Below, in pieces: positions 7,419-15,853 of a stretch of 26,950 nucleotides of DNA. The number at the start of each line of letters is the position of its first letter. The stretch's first letter is position 1. Below the pieces are notes generated by a model. The model was not told where the DNA came from. It saw only the letters and a list, made by a program, of their open reading frames with translations, and did no database searches. The position numbers and the translations under genes were made by a program. Origin of the DNA: DP-19 sp041488235 (GTDB lineage Bacteria > Desulfobacterota > Binatia > UTPRO1); assembly GCA_041488235.1 (NCBI GenBank), contig JBGPOW010000035.1, positions 1 through 26,950 of the forward strand, written 5' to 3'.

Positions 7419-8072
7419 ATGCCGACGCGACAGCCAACGGGGCCGATGTTGACGAAGCGACAGAAGGAGCTCGTCGATTATCTCGACGGCTACATCACCA
7501 AGCACGGCTACGCACCGACGCTCGAAGAAATCGGCGCGCACTTCGGCTTGAGCTCGCTCGCCACCATTCACAAGCACCTGACGAACCTCGAACGAAAGGG
7601 GCTCATCCGCCGCAAGTGGAACCGCAGTCGCGCGCTCGAGGTCGTGCCACGCCAGCGGCGCGCGACGGCGCTCGAGCTGCCGCTCCTCGGACGTGTCGCG
7701 GCGGGCGCGCCGATCGAGGCGCTCGAGCAACCGGACACGGTCGCCGTCCCCGAGGAGCTCGTCGGCCGCGGCGAGACGTTCGTCCTCCACGTTCGCGGCA
7801 ACTCGATGGTGAAGGAAGGCATCCTCGACGGCGACTACATCGTCGTCGAATCACGATCGCACGCCGACAACGGCGATACGGTCGTCGCGCTCGTCCAAGG
7901 CGACGCCACGGTCAAGCGCTTCTACCGCGAGAAAGCGGGCATGGTTCGCCTGCAGCCCGCGAACGATCAGATGCAGCCGATCCTCGCCCGCGCGGCCGAC
8001 GTCGAGATCCGCGGCATCGTCGTCGCCGTCATGCGGAAGTACCTCCCGGCCCGGAAGCGCCCCGTCGCCTGA
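7419..8072 (+). CDS. lexA: LexA SOS repressor
   Basis: A 217-residue LexA: N-terminal winged helix (about 11-75) and C-terminal S24 self-cleaving domain. Cleavage site Ala95-Gly96 (GRVAAGAP), Ser129 (GNSMVKEG) and Lys166 (DATVKRF) are all in place, so RecA-stimulated autocleavage should work. The recognition helix SLATIHKHLTNLERKG differs from the E. coli sequence and resembles the Gram-positive type, so the SOS box need not be the E. coli one. ATG 7419 is chosen from the promoter position; ATG 7446 (MLTKRQKEL) would give the usual family N-terminus and cannot be excluded. Confidence 0.94.
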   Translation: MPTRQPTGPMLTKRQKELVDYLDGYITKHGYAPTLEEIGAHFGLSSLATIHKHLTNLERKGLIRRKWNRSRALEVVPRQRRATALELPLLGRVAAGAPIEALEQPDTVAVPEELVGRGETFVLHVRGNSMVKEGILDGDYIVVESRSHADNGDTVVALVQGDATVKRFYREKAGMVRLQPANDQMQPILARAADVEIRGIVVAVMRKYLPARKRPVA

Positions 8073-8110
8073 CCTCCGCCACCCTCCTCACCGACTCAGG
8101 CCCGGGGCGC

Positions 8111-8182
8111 GTTTTCGACGCGCCCCACCGGGCGCCTGTACGCGCCGTTTTTGACGTGCCCCACCGGCCACCGGTACGCTGA
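8111..8182 (+). repeat. Tandem 36-bp duplication containing a promoter
   Basis: 8111-8146 and 8147-8182 are two direct copies with a 36-bp period; they share GCCCCACCGG and the TTTT(C/T)GACG(C/T) start. Copy 2 holds TTGACG and TACGCT in place of TCGACG and TACGCG in copy 1. Placed between lexA and the HAD gene. Confidence 0.75.
8151..8180 (+). promoter_or_regulatory. Promoter of the HAD phosphatase-hemW unit, probably leaderless
   Basis: TTGACG (8151-8156), 18-bp spacer, TACGCT (8175-8180). The start point expected 7 nt past the -10 is 8187, which is the first base of the GTG start codon of the HAD gene; no ribosome binding site precedes that codon. Confidence 0.5.
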
Positions 8183-8186
8183 CCGG

Positions 8187-8828
8187 GTGACGCTCTCGCA
8201 CCTCGTCTTCGACCTCGACAACACGCTGTATCCACCCGTCTGCGGCGTCGTGGAACGCGTCGACGCGGCGATCACCGGCTTCATGGTGGAGCGGCTCGGC
8301 ATGGCAGCGCGCGACGCCGACGCGCTGCGCGCGCGGTATTGCGAGGATCTCGGCACGACGTTGAACGGCCTCATGCGCCACCATGCCGTCTCGCCCGACG
8401 AGTATCTCGCGTACGTGCACGCGATCGACGTCGAGGCGCTGCTCGCGCCCGACGCGGCACTGCAAGCAATGCTCGACGCGCTGCCGCATGCGAAAGTCGT
8501 GTTCACGAACGGCTCGGCGGCGCACGCCGAGCGCGTGCTCGCCTGCCTCGGCGTCCGCGACTGCTTCGCGGAGGTGTACAGCCTGGAGCGCGTCGCGTAC
8601 GTCCCAAAGCCCGAGCGCGCCGCGTTCGAGTCATTGCTGCGCGCGCTCGACGTGCCGGCGTCGCGCTGCCTCGTGATCGACGATCGCGTCGACAACCTCC
8701 GCAGCGCCGGAATGCTCGGGATGCGCACGCTCCTCGTCGGCGACGCCACCGCGCCGAGCGGCGTCGACGCCGCGGTGCCGTCGGTGCTCGATGTGCCGGC
8801 GGCGTTGCACGCGCTGGAGATGTCGTGA
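8187..8828 (+). CDS. HAD-superfamily pyrimidine 5'-nucleotidase-like phosphatase
   Basis: A 213-residue HAD phosphatase. Motif I FDLDNTLY holds the nucleophile Asp9 and Asp11. Motif II is VVFTNGS, the motif III lysine is in PKPERAAF, and motif IV is VIDDRVDN. The DLDNTLYP form and overall size fit the SDT1-type pyrimidine 5'-nucleotidases that release phosphate from UMP/CMP, but HAD substrate prediction is unreliable. GTG 8187 is chosen because motif I starts a few residues later and the promoter places the transcript start there; a longer frame opens at TTG 8151 but overlaps the -35 box. The stop overlaps the hemW start (GTGA). Confidence 0.8.
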   Translation: MTLSHLVFDLDNTLYPPVCGVVERVDAAITGFMVERLGMAARDADALRARYCEDLGTTLNGLMRHHAVSPDEYLAYVHAIDVEALLAPDAALQAMLDALPHAKVVFTNGSAAHAERVLACLGVRDCFAEVYSLERVAYVPKPERAAFESLLRALDVPASRCLVIDDRVDNLRSAGMLGMRTLLVGDATAPSGVDAAVPSVLDVPAALHALEMS

Positions 8829-9982
8829 GCGAGACTCCGACGACGTCGCTCTACGTGCACATCCCGTATTGTCACGCGAAGTGCCCCTACTGCGACTTCA
8901 ACTCGTACGCCGCGACGGAGTGGCCCGAGGACCGCTACGCCGACGCGCTCCTCGCCGAGCTCGGCACGTATCGCACGACGGCACCGTGGCACGACACGAC
9001 ACTCGCGACGATCTTCTTCGGCGGCGGCACCCCTTCCCTCTTCCGCCCGGCGACGATCGCGCGCCTGCTCGACGGCATCGCCGCGCGCTGGCGCGTCGCC
9101 GCGGACGCGGAGATCACGCTCGAGGCGAACCCGGGCACCGTCGAACGGGCGCGGCTCGCCGGCTTTCGCGCCGCCGGCGTGAACCGGCTCTCGTTCGGTG
9201 TGCAGTCCTTCCAACCGGATCTCCTGCAAACCCTCGGCCGCATCCATTCGGCGGACGACGCGCGCGCGGCGCTCGCGGCAGCGCGCGCCGCCGGCTTCGA
9301 CAACGTCAACCTCGACCTGATCTTCGCCGTGCCCGGGCAGACGCGCGCCGCGTGGGCTGCCGACGTCGCCGAGCTGCTCGCCTGCGCTCCCGAGCACGTC
9401 TCCGCCTACAATTTGACGTACGAGGCGGGGACGCCGTTTCACACCTGGCGCGCCCGTGGCGACCTCCTCCCGCTCGCGGAGGACGACGAGCTCTGGATGT
9501 ATCAGCACGTGCGCAGCGCCCTCGCCGATGCCGGCTACGAGCAGTACGAGATCTCGAACTTCGCCCAGCCGGGCCGCGCCGCGCGCCACAACTGCGGTTA
9601 CTGGCGCGGCGTGCCGTACCTCGGCGTCGGCGCCGGCGCGCATTCCTACGCCCCGACGCCGGGGTGGGGCGAGCGTTGGTCGAACGAGCGCATCCCCGAG
9701 CGCTACATCGCGCGGGTCGCGGCCGGCGGCGATGCGAGCGTCACCCGCGAGGCGCTCTCGTTCGACGCGGCGACCGCCGAGTTCATGTTTCTCGGTCTAC
9801 GCGAGCTGCGCGGCGTCGACCCGACGGCGTTCGCCGCGCGCTTCCACGCGCCGCTCGCGACCGTGCATCCGGAGATCGAGCCGTTCCGCCGCGACGGGCT
9901 CCTCATCGACCGCGACGAGCGGCTCGCGCTGAGCGAGCGCGGCCTCCTCGTCGCCGACTCCGTCTTCGCCGCGTTCCTCTGA
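8825..9982 (+). CDS. hemW: HemW-type radical SAM protein (heme chaperone)
   Basis: A 385-residue radical SAM protein of the HemW/coproporphyrinogen III oxidase-like family. HIPYCHAKCPYCDF carries the cluster cysteines Cys16, Cys20 and Cys23 in C-x3-C-x2-C spacing, with FFGGGTPS and LSFGVQSF following. HemW binds and delivers heme; it was long annotated as anaerobic coproporphyrinogen oxidase, and HemN proper is longer with an N-terminal extension that is absent here. The GTG start overlaps the HAD stop by 4 nt and has GGAG just upstream, so the two genes are translationally coupled. It converges on egtD with a 105-bp gap in which I found no clean terminator. Confidence 0.9.
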   Translation: MSETPTTSLYVHIPYCHAKCPYCDFNSYAATEWPEDRYADALLAELGTYRTTAPWHDTTLATIFFGGGTPSLFRPATIARLLDGIAARWRVAADAEITLEANPGTVERARLAGFRAAGVNRLSFGVQSFQPDLLQTLGRIHSADDARAALAAARAAGFDNVNLDLIFAVPGQTRAAWAADVAELLACAPEHVSAYNLTYEAGTPFHTWRARGDLLPLAEDDELWMYQHVRSALADAGYEQYEISNFAQPGRAARHNCGYWRGVPYLGVGAGAHSYAPTPGWGERWSNERIPERYIARVAAGGDASVTREALSFDAATAEFMFLGLRELRGVDPTAFAARFHAPLATVHPEIEPFRRDGLLIDRDERLALSERGLLVADSVFAAFL

Positions 9983-10087
9983 CGTGGATCGGTCGCGCGC
10001 GGCGGGTCGCGGTGCCGCGCGTCCGCATGCCGCGAACGGACCGCGTCGGATTCGCCGCGGTTCGCCGTCGTGCAACGGTCGGCAGCG

Positions 10088-11146
10088 TCAACGGACGCGG
10101 AACAGCGTGACGGCGAAACCGGCGTCGGGGTCGATCCACTGCTCGGCGCACGCGAACCCCGCCGCCGCGCCGCGGGCGGCGATCGCGTCCGGAACGTACT
10201 TGTACGAGCTCTCTGTCCAGATCGTCTCGCCGGCCTCGAACGTGACGCTGATGCCGGCCGCCGCGATCGCCACGTGTTGCGCGCGCCGGCAGCGGAGGTG
10301 CATCTCGACTCGCGATTCGGTCGCATTCCACCGCGCCTCGTGGGCGAAATCGCCGAGCTCGAAGGTACCGCCGAGCTCGCGGTTGATGCGCACGAGCAGG
10401 TTCATGTCGAAAGCCGCCGTCACCCCGAGCGGATCGTCGTAGGCGCGGACGAGATCGGCCTCGGGCTTCACGAGATCCGCACCGACGAGAAACCCGTCAC
10501 CGGGACGGAGCGCGCGGCGCACCGTCCGGAAGAACGCGTCCGCCTCCGACGGATGGAAGTTGCCGACGTTCGATCCGAGGAAGAGCACGAGCGTCGCGCC
10601 GTGGCGGAGCGGTGACGTCGCCGCCTGCCGCAAACCGACCTCGTACGCGGCGCGGTGGGTGACGACGCTCACGTGCGGCACGGTCGCGAGCGTACGCGCC
10701 GAGAGGTCGAGCGCCGCAGGCGAGATGTCGACGAGGTGCACGCGCAGCGGCCGGGGGCGCCGCCGCATCCCGCCGGCGAGGAGCGCGAGCTTCTCGCCGC
10801 TCCCGCAGCCGAGCTCGATGACCGCCGTGAGGTCGGCGATCGACTCCGTCATCGCGCCGGCGTGCAGCTCGAGGAGACGCCGTTCGGCGCGCGTGATGCG
10901 ATACCACGGCAGCTCGCAGATGGCCTCGAAGAGCCGCGACCCGAGGGCGTCATAGAGATACTTCGGCTGCAGGCGCTTCGGGCGGAGCGCGAGGTCGCGG
11001 GCGACGTCGGCGGCGAACTCGCGGCGCGCGTCGGCCTCGGCGGCACTCGTGACGCGCGGCTCGACTTCGGCAAGGAACGTGGCATCGCTACGCGCCGTCG
11101 CCTCCCCGGCGCCGTCGGCTCGCGGATGGAGGAGCGCGCTACTCAT
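10088..11146 (-). CDS. egtD: L-histidine N-alpha-methyltransferase EgtD
   Basis: A 352-residue SAM-dependent methyltransferase that converts histidine to hercynine (trimethylhistidine), the first step of ergothioneine synthesis. PKYLYDALGS (61-70) and the SAM loop VIELGCGSGEK (109-119) match EgtD (DUF2260), as do FLGSNVGNF and FDMNLLVRIN further on. Its start overlaps the egtB stop by 8 nt, so the two are one unit. No EgtC amidohydrolase, EgtA ligase or EgtE lyase gene is near, which fits the simpler route in which EgtB uses cysteine directly. Confidence 0.92.
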   Translation of the reverse strand: MSSALLHPRADGAGEATARSDATFLAEVEPRVTSAAEADARREFAADVARDLALRPKRLQPKYLYDALGSRLFEAICELPWYRITRAERRLLELHAGAMTESIADLTAVIELGCGSGEKLALLAGGMRRRPRPLRVHLVDISPAALDLSARTLATVPHVSVVTHRAAYEVGLRQAATSPLRHGATLVLFLGSNVGNFHPSEADAFFRTVRRALRPGDGFLVGADLVKPEADLVRAYDDPLGVTAAFDMNLLVRINRELGGTFELGDFAHEARWNATESRVEMHLRCRRAQHVAIAAAGISVTFEAGETIWTESSYKYVPDAIAARGAAAGFACAEQWIDPDAGFAVTLFRVR

Positions 11147-12509
11147 GCAGCAGCCGGAAAGCCGCGTACGGATATGGATAGTGCGGCTGAAACCAGTTTC
11201 GCCAGCTGCGACGCAGAAGCGGCGTCGCCGTCGCAGGCGACGCGCCCTTCATGACGAAGTGGCGGCCGTCGAAGAAGTCCGCGGAGTAGCCGGGATACGC
11301 CGCCGAGGGCACGAAGCCGCGAAATCCGGCAAACGGCGTCGACGTCCACTCCCACCCGTTGCCGACGAGATCGTGCACCCCGAACGCGCTCGCGCCCGCC
11401 GGAAACGAGCCGACCGCGACCGGATCGAACGCGCGCAGGTCGAAGAGGCCGCGCGACGAATCGGGAGGATCGTCGCCCCACGGATACGGACGCTCGTCGC
11501 CGCCCGGTGTGCCGTATGCGGCGCGGTGATATTCCGCCTCGGTCGGCAGGCGCTTGCGCTTCCAGCGGGCGAACGCTGACGCCTCGGCATGGCTCACGTA
11601 TACCGGGGCGGCGAGCGCCAGCGGGCGCGCCGCGAGCATGCCGCGCCACCGCCAATCACCGTCGCGGCGAAGCCAAAACGCCGGGTGCTGCACGCCGTAG
11701 CGCGCGCGCCACGTCCATCCCTCCGCGTCCCAAAGCTCGGGGCGCGCGTAGCCGCCCGCCTCGACGAACGCCAGATAATCGCCGTTCGTCACGTCGTAGA
11801 CGTCGATCGTGAACGCCGCGACGACGACCTGGTGGAGCGGAAACTCGTTGTCCCAGCCGAAGCGCAGCCGCGCCGGATCGGCGCCGAGGGTCGCGACGCC
11901 GGCCGGGATGCGGACGGTCGCGCGCGGCCGTGGTGAGGCCGCAGCCGGCGCCGCCTCGCTCGCGCATGCGCCGTCGCCCGGCGCCGTCGCGACCGCGCTC
12001 GCGAGCTCGTCCGCAACGGGGATTCGCTTCTGCTCGTACGGCAGCTGGTGCAGCATGTAGAGCAACGTCTCGTGGTGCATCGCCTCGTGCTCGAGGATCG
12101 AGTACAGCGCGAGGCCGCCGCGCAGGACCGGCGAGTCGGCGCGATCGACGTCCGCGGCGGCGATCGCGTCGGCGACCGCCGCATCGGCCGCGCGCGCGTA
12201 CTCGCCGATGCGCGCGCGCGACGGCCACGTCGCGCGCCGTGTGTGCGCCGCCGACTGCTCGTCGAGCGGGTCGATGCCGCGCTCGAAGAGCACGTCGAGC
12301 TCGGGATCGAGCGGCCCGTACCCGAGACCGCGCCGGAGCAGCGTGTTCACGTTGAAGGCCGGCAAGTGGCCCTCGTAGAACACGATCGGGTGACGAAGCG
12401 CGATCGGCCGTTCGAGAAACGCGTCCGGCGCGACGATCGAGAAGAGCGCGCGCGAGCGCGCCCGATTGCGACGAAACCAGTCGAGCGCCGCGCTGCGGTC
12501 GAGGTCCAT
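11139..12509 (-). CDS. egtB: Ergothioneine sulfoxide synthase EgtB
   Basis: A 456-residue non-heme iron enzyme that joins a thiol to hercynine with O2. The N-terminal DinB-like domain has His48 (YEGHLP) and His141/His145 (HEAMHHET), the expected three-histidine iron site. A poorly conserved Ala/Pro linker near 180-200 leads to the formylglycine-generating-enzyme-like domain, ending WRNWFQPHYPYPYAAFR. Whether it uses gamma-glutamylcysteine or cysteine cannot be told from motifs; the lack of EgtA/EgtC nearby favours cysteine. ATG 12509 is chosen; GTG 12512 is directly adjacent. It follows sufT after 19 bp and overlaps egtD. Confidence 0.9.
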   Translation of the reverse strand: MDLDRSAALDWFRRNRARSRALFSIVAPDAFLERPIALRHPIVFYEGHLPAFNVNTLLRRGLGYGPLDPELDVLFERGIDPLDEQSAAHTRRATWPSRARIGEYARAADAAVADAIAAADVDRADSPVLRGGLALYSILEHEAMHHETLLYMLHQLPYEQKRIPVADELASAVATAPGDGACASEAAPAAASPRPRATVRIPAGVATLGADPARLRFGWDNEFPLHQVVVAAFTIDVYDVTNGDYLAFVEAGGYARPELWDAEGWTWRARYGVQHPAFWLRRDGDWRWRGMLAARPLALAAPVYVSHAEASAFARWKRKRLPTEAEYHRAAYGTPGGDERPYPWGDDPPDSSRGLFDLRAFDPVAVGSFPAGASAFGVHDLVGNGWEWTSTPFAGFRGFVPSAAYPGYSADFFDGRHFVMKGASPATATPLLRRSWRNWFQPHYPYPYAAFRLLHE

Positions 12510-12528
12510 CACCGACGCGCCCGACGTC

Positions 12529-13077
12529 TCAAGCCATCCCGAGCTTCGCTCGACCCTCCGGAGAGATCATGTTCGGATTCCACGGCGGATCCCAGACGAC
12601 GCGCACATGCGCCTCACCGACGCCGGGCAGCGACTCGATCCGGCGCTGCGCGTCCATCGCGATCGACGGCCCCATGCCGCACCCTTGCGCCGTGAGCGTC
12701 ATCGCCACTTGGACGTTGCTGCCGCCCGCCGGCAGCGGCTCGATCTTCAGATCGTAGACCAACCCGAGCTCGACGATGTTGACGGGGATCTCGGGGTCGT
12801 AGACGTTGCGGAGCTCGCTCCAGACCGATTCTTCGCGGAGCTCGCCTCCCTGCGCGCCACTCGACGGTGCGCCGGCGCTCGCCTGCTTTCCGATCGCGTC
12901 GGCGTCGCGGTCGCTCACGCGGAAGAGACCGCCCATACTCGGAATCTGCAGCGTGTACGTTCCGCCGAGCGACTGCGTGATGATCGCGAGCGTGCCTTCG
13001 GGAATCGTGACGGAATTCCCCTGCGGGATCTGGATGCCCTCGCAGTCGCGGCTGACAACGACGTTCTCGTAACTCAT
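12529..13077 (-). CDS. sufT: Fe-S cluster assembly protein SufT (full-length, DUF59/MIP18 family)
   Basis: A 182-residue protein of the long SufT family: an N-terminal 60-residue domain beginning MSYENVVVSRDCEGIQIPQG, then the DUF59 domain with DPEIPVNIVELGL at 94-106 and the cysteine motif TAQGCGMGP (Cys133). SufT acts in maturation of Fe-S proteins, mainly under high demand. The start is ATG 13077, supported by AAGGAG 7 nt upstream; the longer open frame to 13128 lacks this. No other suf genes are visible, so here it is detached from the sufBCDSU operon, placed instead before egtB. Confidence 0.88.
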   Translation of the reverse strand: MSYENVVVSRDCEGIQIPQGNSVTIPEGTLAIITQSLGGTYTLQIPSMGGLFRVSDRDADAIGKQASAGAPSSGAQGGELREESVWSELRNVYDPEIPVNIVELGLVYDLKIEPLPAGGSNVQVAMTLTAQGCGMGPSIAMDAQRRIESLPGVGEAHVRVVWDPPWNPNMISPEGRAKLGMA

Positions 13078-13126
13078 GGGCGCTCCTTTCGGTGCGGGGC
13101 CGATGCCGCCGACCCCGCGAGCGACC

Positions 13127-13155
13127 AATCTATCGTCGGTGCCCGGTTAGAACAA
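13127..13155 (-). promoter_or_regulatory. Candidate promoter of sufT-egtB-egtD
   Basis: Minus strand TTGTTC (13150-13155), 17-bp spacer, TAGATT (13127-13132). Predicted start near 13120 gives a leader of about 43 nt with the AAGGAG site. The -35 is weak. Confidence 0.38.
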
Positions 13156-13172
13156 CGCCGCGCGCCGCGTGT

Positions 13173-14072
13173 TCAGCCGTGACTGGCGCGCGGCTCGGCG
13201 CTGTGGCCGAGGTCCGCGGCCGACGCGGGCAGCTCGACGACGAACGTCGCGCCGGCACCCGCGGCACTCTCCGCACGAATCGACCCGCCGCAACCCTCGA
13301 CGATCTGCCGCGTGATCGCGAGACCCAGGCCCGTGCCCTGCTCCCGCGTGGTGAAGAACGGCTCGAAGATGCGCGGGAGGTCGTCGGCGGCGATGCCGCG
13401 GCCGGAGTCGCGCACGGTGAGGGCGACGCTCGGGCTGGTGCCTTCGCGGCGGTCGCACCGCACGACGATCGAGCCGCCCGCGGGTGTCGCATCGATGGCG
13501 TTCAGCACGAGGTTCATCACCACTTGGCGCAGGCGGAGCGACTCGGCGTCGACGTAGGCTTCGTCGGCACGCTCGAAGACGATCTCGACGTCCTTCTCGC
13601 GCGCTTGCACGCGTACGAGCGGGAGGACGCTGTCGACGATTTCCGCGAGGCTCACACGCGACGTCGGCCCGGGGCCTGCGCTCGTGAGGGAGATCGGTGT
13701 CGCGTCCGCGGCCCCGCCGCTCGCCGCACCGTCGCCCTCGCGCGCCGGCTCGTGGGCGACGGCGAGGAACTCGCGCACCATCGCTTCGACGCGCTCGAGC
13801 TCGGTCATCACGACGTGCGAGAAATCGCGGCGGAACTCGGCGTCGTCCCACCGCGTCGGCAGCAATTGTGCAAAGATCCGCAACGCGACGAGTGGATTGC
13901 GGACCTCGTGTGCGAACGCGGCCGTCAGCCGACCGAGCGACGCCAGCTCGTTCGCGCGCTGCATGAGCGCGACCGAGCGCGCGAGCGCCTCCCGCAAGCG
14001 CGCGTTGTCCGCGAGCAATGGCTCAGCGTTCGCCTTCACGACGGCCGGACACAGCAAAGGCCGCGCCAGCAC
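13173..14072 (-). CDS. Soluble NtrB-like sensor histidine kinase
   Basis: A 299-residue histidine kinase with a HisKA dimerisation domain and HATPase. The phospho-acceptor is His55 in TAAFAHEVRNPL, the N box is NLVLNAIDA (Asn191), G1 is RDSGRGI (Asp222) and G2 is GTGLGLAI (about 246-253). There is only a short coiled stretch (about 15-45) before the H box, and no transmembrane segment, PAS or GAF domain. It cannot extend upstream because a TAG lies in frame two codons before GTG 14072. Its output style resembles NtrB/ZraS kinases that drive sigma-54 activators, but no response regulator is nearby. An Ala/Gly/Ser-rich insert sits at about 110-138. Confidence 0.85.
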   Translation of the reverse strand: MLARPLLCPAVVKANAEPLLADNARLREALARSVALMQRANELASLGRLTAAFAHEVRNPLVALRIFAQLLPTRWDDAEFRRDFSHVVMTELERVEAMVREFLAVAHEPAREGDGAASGGAADATPISLTSAGPGPTSRVSLAEIVDSVLPLVRVQAREKDVEIVFERADEAYVDAESLRLRQVVMNLVLNAIDATPAGGSIVVRCDRREGTSPSVALTVRDSGRGIAADDLPRIFEPFFTTREQGTGLGLAITRQIVEGCGGSIRAESAAGAGATFVVELPASAADLGHSAEPRASHG

Positions 14073-14234
14073 ACGCTATGGAGAACGGCGGGGCGGAGAC
14101 GACGTGCCGGGGCGCTGCTGGCACATGGTGCCGCGCGCGCGTGTCAACGTCGGCACGCGAACGGGCGGCTGCGACACACGCGATGACGTGCGATCCCGCA
14201 GATCCGTCCGCCGGGCGGCGCGCGACGTCAGCGG

Positions 14235-15437
14235 TTATGCGCTCGCGGAGCGCGCGGTCTTCTCTAGGCCGGCGGCGCGTCGCAGGTCGTCGGCGCGATC
14301 GAGGCGCTCCCACGGGAAGAGCCCGTTCGCCGCCGGTCGCCCGAAGTGGCCGTACGCTGCGGTCGCGCGATAGATCGGTCGCTTCAGATCGAGCGTCTTG
14401 ATCAGCGCCGCCGGACGGAAATCGAAGAGCTCGCGCAGCAGGCTCGCGATCTTCGCTTCCGGCAGGACGCCGGTCTCGAACGTGTCGACCAAGACCGAGA
14501 GCGGCTCGGCCATGCCGATCGCGTACGCGAGCTGCACCTCGCAGCGCGACGCGAGACCGGCGGCGACGAGGTTCTTCGCGACGTAGCGCGCCATGTACGC
14601 TGCGCTGCGATCGACCTTCGACGGGTCCTTGCCGGAGAAGGCGCCGCCACCGTGGCGACCGTAGCCGCCGTACGAGTCGACGATGATCTTGCGGCCGGTG
14701 AGACCGCAGTCGCCCATCGGTCCGCCGACGACGAAGCGCCCGGTGGGGTTCACGTGAAAACGCGTCTTCGCGTCGAGGTACTGCGCAGGAATGGTCTTCT
14801 TGATGACGTCCTCGGTGATCGCTTTCGCAAGCACCTCGTGGGTGACGTCGGGCGCGTGCTGCGAGGAGACGACCACGGAATCGATGCGGACCGGACGGCC
14901 GTCGCGATACTGAACCGTCACTTGCGATTTGGAATCGGGACGGAGAAACGGCATGCCTCCCGCCTTGCGGATCTGCGCCAGCCGTTCGACCAAGTGATGC
15001 GCCATCGCGATCGGAAACGGCATCAGCTCGTCGGTCTCGTCGCAGGCGTAACCGAACATCAGGCCTTGATCGCCCGCGCCCTGCTCCTTGTGCAGGCCCT
15101 CGCCCTCGGTGACGCCCTGGGAAATGTCCGGCGACTGCCGGTCGACCGCGATCAGCACCGCGCAGGTGTCGGCGTCGAACCCCATCTCCGACGAGGTGTA
15201 GCCGATCTCGCGCACCGTGCGCCGTGCGATCTCGGCGTAGGGCACGTTCGCGGTCGACGTGATCTCGCCGGCGACGACCACCATGCCGGTCTTGACGAGC
15301 GTCTCACAGGCGACGCGACAGCTCGGATCCTCGGCGATGATCGCGTCGAGGATGGCGTCCGAGATTTGGTCGCACATCTTGTCGGGATGACCTTCGGAAA
15401 CGGACTCGGACGTAAACAGGAAATCTTTGAGCGGCAT
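14235..15437 (-). CDS. metK: S-adenosylmethionine synthetase
   Basis: A 400-residue methionine adenosyltransferase making SAM from methionine and ATP. SEGHPDKMCDQISDAILD at the N-terminus, GAGDQGLMFGYA, and the P-loop-like GGGAFSGKDPSKVDRSAAY are all family signatures. ATG 15437 is chosen because GGAGG lies 6 nt upstream and a good promoter lies at 15469-15498; a longer open frame to 15467 would begin inside the -10 region. SAM is the methyl donor for EgtD a few genes downstream on the same strand, though a 162-bp gap and the kinase separate them. Confidence 0.96.
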   Translation of the reverse strand: MPLKDFLFTSESVSEGHPDKMCDQISDAILDAIIAEDPSCRVACETLVKTGMVVVAGEITSTANVPYAEIARRTVREIGYTSSEMGFDADTCAVLIAVDRQSPDISQGVTEGEGLHKEQGAGDQGLMFGYACDETDELMPFPIAMAHHLVERLAQIRKAGGMPFLRPDSKSQVTVQYRDGRPVRIDSVVVSSQHAPDVTHEVLAKAITEDVIKKTIPAQYLDAKTRFHVNPTGRFVVGGPMGDCGLTGRKIIVDSYGGYGRHGGGAFSGKDPSKVDRSAAYMARYVAKNLVAAGLASRCEVQLAYAIGMAEPLSVLVDTFETGVLPEAKIASLLRELFDFRPAALIKTLDLKRPIYRATAAYGHFGRPAANGLFPWERLDRADDLRRAAGLEKTARSASA

Positions 15438-15468
15438 GCGATTCCTCCCGGCGGGATGTGAGCCCAAC

Positions 15469-15498
15469 CTTATATCGACCCGCTTCGCAGGTGGTCAA
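15469..15498 (-). promoter_or_regulatory. metK promoter
   Basis: Minus strand TTGACC (15493-15498), 18-bp spacer, TATAAG (15469-15474). This is the best sigma-70-type promoter in the window. The predicted start near 15462 leaves a leader of about 24 nt, too short for a SAM riboswitch. Confidence 0.65.
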
Positions 15499-15553
15499 GG
15501 CGAAACTCGATGCAGCGCTGCGACGCGGCCGCCAACGCCTCGGCTATAGTGAC

Positions 15554-15853
15554 TCAGAAGCCTTCGTGGAAGCGGTCGGCGATGAGCTCGCCGAGGGCGT
15601 CGATCGCCTGCTCGGCGTCGGCGCCCCTCGCGTGCAGGACGAGGGTCGTGCCCTCGGCGGCGGCGAGCATCATGAGGCCGAGGATGCTCTTGCCGGAGAC
15701 CGACTCCTCGCCGTTCGAGACCGTCACGTCCGCGGCGAAGCGGGCTGCGGTTTCGACGAAGCGCGCCGCGGCGCGCGCGTGGAGTCCGAGCCGATTGATG
15801 ATCTCCGTCTCGGCGCGGATCGACCCGTCGGCGAGCCGCTCCTTGCGCATCAT
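15554..15853 (-). CDS. ptsH: Phosphocarrier protein HPr
   Basis: A 99-residue HPr. The phospho-histidine is His25 in RLGLHARAAARF, and the regulatory serine is Ser56 in GKSILGLMML. Ser56 matters because the neighbouring hprK encodes the kinase/phosphorylase that acts on it. The first ATG overlaps the EIIA stop by 4 nt (ATGA). Enzyme I normally follows HPr in this gene order, but here metK comes next on its own promoter, so how His25 is phosphorylated is not explained within the window. Confidence 0.94.
   Translation of the reverse strand: MMRKERLADGSIRAETEIINRLGLHARAAARFVETAARFAADVTVSNGEESVSGKSILGLMMLAAAEGTTLVLHARGADAEQAIDALGELIADRFHEGF

Noticed and set aside
9983..10087. Terminator between convergent hemW and egtD
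   Set aside because: Only short, interrupted dyads are visible and there is no T-run on either strand.
14118..14133. Sigma-54 promoter (TGGCAC...TGC)
   Set aside because: The GG to GC spacing is 8 bp, not the required 10; it is just a near-palindrome.
14119..14147. Promoter for the histidine kinase (minus-strand TTGACA at 14142-14147)
   Set aside because: No acceptable -10 at 16-18 bp spacing.
15438..15553. SAM riboswitch in front of metK
   Set aside because: The promoter at 15469-15498 leaves a leader of only about 24 nt, too short for any SAM riboswitch class.
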